From Salinisphaera hydrothermalis C41B8 (GTDB lineage: Bacteria > Pseudomonadota > Gammaproteobacteria > Nevskiales > Salinisphaeraceae): a stretch of DNA of 64,000 bases. A program made the position numbers and the translations under genes. The notes beneath the pieces were generated by a model, which worked only from the letters and a program-made list of their open reading frames with translations, had not been told where the DNA came from and made no database searches. The stretch lies in NCBI RefSeq assembly GCF_000732535.1, contig NZ_APNK01000002.1:286231-350230 (forward strand), given 5' to 3'. Each line of letters opens with the position of its first letter. The first letter of the stretch is position 1. Shown here piece by piece: positions 61,577-64,000 of the stretch.

Positions 61577-63765
61577 CAAGCAAATATTTCGAGTTTACAA
61601 GCTGGATAATCGACGGTGGCGATAAGAAACAAATTCGCGTCCTCGTTACCCACCCTTGGATAACCCCGTTTATTGACCTAGCTCAAAACATTGACAATAT
61701 ACTAAAATGTCGCCGGCCTGATATTATTCTCCTAATAATCCCATTAGACCAGAAGCAAAAATATGAGGCGCAGTTCAATGCTGGTGGTCTGTTCTCTGCG
61801 TGTCTTGAGCGAGCTCGAAACGGTAGGCCTGTTTCCATCGTTATCGGATGCTATAGCGGAGGTAAGTCGTTTTTAAATGGCCATGAGACCGTTCATGGCA
61901 CCCCGTCAACGATCCTCGGCGATGATAGTCAGCTACAAGCGATTTGGGCTGACGGGGCCACTAAACTTTTGCGCGCACGTCAGGTAATCGCAGAAGCACC
62001 ACCTGGTTCTATATTCAAGAAGCCTTCGGGCCGCTTCTCCGAAATTTTTATTCGAGCACAAAACTTACTTGTAAACGAGTCGGAAATTGCTTTTCTAGTA
62101 TGGCGTCTTCTTCCGCTAATAGCCGACATGGATTCGGTCGTAGACGTAATTTATATCGATACGATGGCGATATATCCGCTCGCCCTCTCGCTCGCTTTAA
62201 CGCTGGTCACAGAGGCGGATTATTTACATCCTAGGATAGAGACGTTTAGTTCCTATCTAGGATTTGACAAGTTTGACCCGGCACCGTCCGAGCGGGCTTT
62301 ATATCTTATTTCTGCTTCGACTTCTGGATCGTTGGCTAAAAAGTTAACGCGGGAGCGCAATATCGAGGCCTCGAGGATCATCACTTTGCTGGATATGGTC
62401 CGCGACCGTGAAACTACGACCGTGTTAATCACACCGGAAGGTGTAGTCGCGCGAACCGACATCCCGCATAACGACCCTGTAGCGATTAGCTCGTCGACCA
62501 TCTCGATCGAGGGCGAGTTCTTTTCTACGAGTCCGGCGCCCGCGAGGCGGGTAAGAATAACAAGAAGACACTCGGCCGCTACTGCAACGATGTTCTGGAA
62601 TCGCAAACACAAATCGTCACCAGTAAAAATTAGGCCGCACAATGCTCAGGAGGAATTATCGACACTCGCATACTTCGATCGTACTTACTTTTCGAATAGC
62701 GATGATGAGTTCCAAGAGTGGTGGCAGTCTCTTTTAAGGGCGAAGCTACCCGCCGCCACCGGCAGTATTGTATGCGTAAATGATGACGAAACAGAATTAG
62801 AGTTCGCAAAAAATATCCAAAAGTTTATAAGCGAAGAAATCGGCTTGCCTAATATCCCTATCGAGTCTCTTAATCCAAATACTCGACTACAAGGTAAAAA
62901 CGTACTAGTAGTGTCGGGAGGGCAAACAGACTTATCGGCTATCGTAAATGCTAGCCGAGTCTTAAGGCACTGCGCACCTGAAGCACACCGATTCTTCCTG
63001 TTGGGACCAATTATCGCGCACTCAGCGGCAACTATTAACCGAGTGCTCGCAGATTTAGAGCAGTCTCCAAGAGGCAAATACTATAACCAATACTGCTTCC
63101 ACAAGCTTGCCGTGGGACTGGACAGTAATCACGCTAGCTGGGAAAGCGAACGGTCTCTAATATTTCAGATTGAGGCCGACAGCACACTATCAGAGGCTTC
63201 ACGCAGTTACCTTGAGCACCGGAAACAACAGTTGGATCATGAATTCATAGAGAATCCATTTTTATGTTCGCCTCAGGGCGAACCTCTCTCCCTTAGCCCG
63301 GGTTTCGCATTCTGGCGGAAACCTTACGGTACCTCTGTTGACCAGAACGCAGTCCTCTTAACGGTTGCCGAATTGCTTCAACATGCTAGAGAAAGCCCAG
63401 ATCTTGAAAGCGCGCTCGCACTTCGCTCATTTGCCCACGAGCCGGCGCTTATAGACCCGACGATGTTTGATCGTTATAGCGACGGAATGATCCAAGCGGC
63501 CATTCTCCGATCGGCCAAGCCCGAAGAATTGAGATACGATTTATCTGAAGAAATGTCTAGCGAGATGGCTGCATTTTTGTGTTTAAGCCTAAAGCACTGC
63601 GACTCACACCAAGGCGAGGCTATTCTGGAATTTTTGTTCGCTATTGCAACCAATCGGCTAACGCTTCGACAGAAGCATTTCGACGCTCTCAAGGAGGCGG
63701 CCAGCTACGCTCCAATTTATTCTGACCTGTTTGGCGCATTGCTTAGTAATCCTCGTGGTAATTAA
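61573..63765 (+). CDS. Large protein of unknown family, AT-rich island gene B
   Basis: I do not recognise this 730-residue protein. It is soluble, with no signal peptide. A beta-strand plus GCYSGGKS at residues 92-99 fits the Walker A pattern GxxxxGK[ST], and VVDVIYIDT (about 192-200) could be a following strand. LYLISASTSGSLAKKL and KNVLVVSGGQTDLSAIVNAS (about 437-456) resemble nucleotide- or PRPP-type loops, so degenerate phosphoribosyltransferase-like domains are an alternative. It is translationally coupled to the GHKL gene and shares its AT-rich composition, which suggests one two-gene system. A defence role is inferred from this and the recBCD neighbourhood only. Confidence 0.7.
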   Translation: MTSKYFEFTSWIIDGGDKKQIRVLVTHPWITPFIDLAQNIDNILKCRRPDIILLIIPLDQKQKYEAQFNAGGLFSACLERARNGRPVSIVIGCYSGGKSFLNGHETVHGTPSTILGDDSQLQAIWADGATKLLRARQVIAEAPPGSIFKKPSGRFSEIFIRAQNLLVNESEIAFLVWRLLPLIADMDSVVDVIYIDTMAIYPLALSLALTLVTEADYLHPRIETFSSYLGFDKFDPAPSERALYLISASTSGSLAKKLTRERNIEASRIITLLDMVRDRETTTVLITPEGVVARTDIPHNDPVAISSSTISIEGEFFSTSPAPARRVRITRRHSAATATMFWNRKHKSSPVKIRPHNAQEELSTLAYFDRTYFSNSDDEFQEWWQSLLRAKLPAATGSIVCVNDDETELEFAKNIQKFISEEIGLPNIPIESLNPNTRLQGKNVLVVSGGQTDLSAIVNASRVLRHCAPEAHRFFLLGPIIAHSAATINRVLADLEQSPRGKYYNQYCFHKLAVGLDSNHASWESERSLIFQIEADSTLSEASRSYLEHRKQQLDHEFIENPFLCSPQGEPLSLSPGFAFWRKPYGTSVDQNAVLLTVAELLQHARESPDLESALALRSFAHEPALIDPTMFDRYSDGMIQAAILRSAKPEELRYDLSEEMSSEMAAFLCLSLKHCDSHQGEAILEFLFAIATNRLTLRQKHFDALKEAASYAPIYSDLFGALLSNPRGN

Positions 63766-63843
63766 GGCGCTTGGATTCAGACGGGGATTTGGGGCAGATT
63801 GCCCGGAATCTAGCAGGAAGAGGGATTTGGAAGGGATTTAGGG
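63766..63843. other. Short gap with repeated GGGATTTGG/CAGAT words
   Basis: Between gene B and the edge gene, GGGGATTTGGGGCAGATTGCCC is echoed by GGGATTTGGAAGGGATTTAGG and GTCAGATACCC. Such GGGTCAGATACCC words remind me of flanks of REP-associated or mobile sequences, and may mark the right end of the island. Confidence 0.3.
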
Positions 63844-64000
63844 TCAGATACCCTCTTGAATTTCAAGCCACGCCATCGGTATTTCCGCGTTGAACGGCTG
63901 GCCTGATTTCACGACGCCATAGATCAGGTGCGAAAGCCCGGGGTCTATCTTCGGATTCTGCAGGCAGCCGAGGGTGTAGAAATCGGCTAGACTCGATCCC
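63844..64000 (-). CDS. Partial gene of unknown function, 5' end outside the window
   Basis: An uninterrupted minus-strand frame enters from the right edge and stops with TGA at 63844-63846. The visible C-terminus (51 residues) includes LADFYTLGCLQNPKIDPGLS and ends FNAEIPMAWLEIQEGI. Composition is back to GC-rich. I do not recognise the family. The frame has no stops but is short, so the call is tentative. Confidence 0.4.
   Translation of the reverse strand, partial: GSSLADFYTLGCLQNPKIDPGLSHLIYGVVKSGQPFNAEIPMAWLEIQEGI

Noticed and set aside
1..64000. CRISPR arrays or cas genes.
   Set aside because: No regularly spaced short direct repeats with unique spacers were seen, and no Cas-like protein is encoded. 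The repeats at 56.4-57.5 kb are dispersed-type hairpin elements.

Overview
The window is about 64 kb of a GC-rich bacterial chromosome. The gene set (type II secretion L/M/N, RecBCD plus RdgC, Cfa, Hsp20-Lon, a PEP-CTERM protein) points to a gammaproteobacterium. Salinisphaera or a relative would fit, but that is inference from gene content and composition, not an identification. Most of the window is dense core-type DNA. The last ~3.5 kb is clearly AT-richer, with different codon use, and looks acquired.

Layout. 1-2.6 kb: the end of a type II secretion operon (gspL, gspM, gspN). 2.8-4.0 kb: cfa, divergent from 4.2-10.3 kb, a seven-gene cluster that joins a zinc-less MDR reductase, an atypical 6-pyruvoyl-tetrahydropterin synthase homologue, a GT4 glycosyltransferase, a methyltransferase, a RibD-type reductase, GTP cyclohydrolase II and a creatininase-family amidohydrolase. 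This looks like an uncharacterised pterin/pyrimidine-derived small-molecule pathway. 10.4-10.7 kb: a nested inverted-repeat element. 10.9-24.8 kb: a Na+/H+ antiporter, small secreted proteins, an M42 peptidase, LrgAB, Hsp20-Lon, a polysaccharide deacetylase with a GT2, an MFS pump, ChaC and RdgC. 25.1-28.1 kb: a NitT/TauT-type ABC importer with a DsrE-like gene. 28.2-35 kb: an EAL protein, a MOSC protein, a Pat-type acetyltransferase, a DUF924 protein and a TonB receptor. 35.4 kb: an S1/P1 nuclease.

36.4-43 kb holds an Mg2+-type P-ATPase, an LPG-synthase-like membrane protein, a host-attachment-family protein, a DksA/TraR protein and a phosphoribosyltransferase-erythromycin esterase fusion. 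Three FNR/ANR-type palindromes (TTGAY-N4-RTCAA) sit in the promoter regions of this stretch, so it reads as a low-oxygen stress locus. 43.2-46.1 kb is a run of exported phosphatase, phospholipase D-type and RNase T2 enzymes. A tRNA-Arg(CCU), a ModE regulator, a GFA-family protein and a PEP-CTERM protein follow.

49.3-60.2 kb carries recC, recB and recD, but recD is separated from recCB by ~1.2 kb of diverged repeats and by an orphan HigA-type antitoxin with two tiny membrane ORFs. Directly after recD comes the AT-rich pair: a GHKL-fold ATPase gene overlapping by ATGA a 730-residue gene of no family I recognise. This pair is the best candidate for an undescribed defence-type system. The pterin-like cluster is the best candidate for an undescribed metabolic system. 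A minus-strand gene is cut by the right edge.
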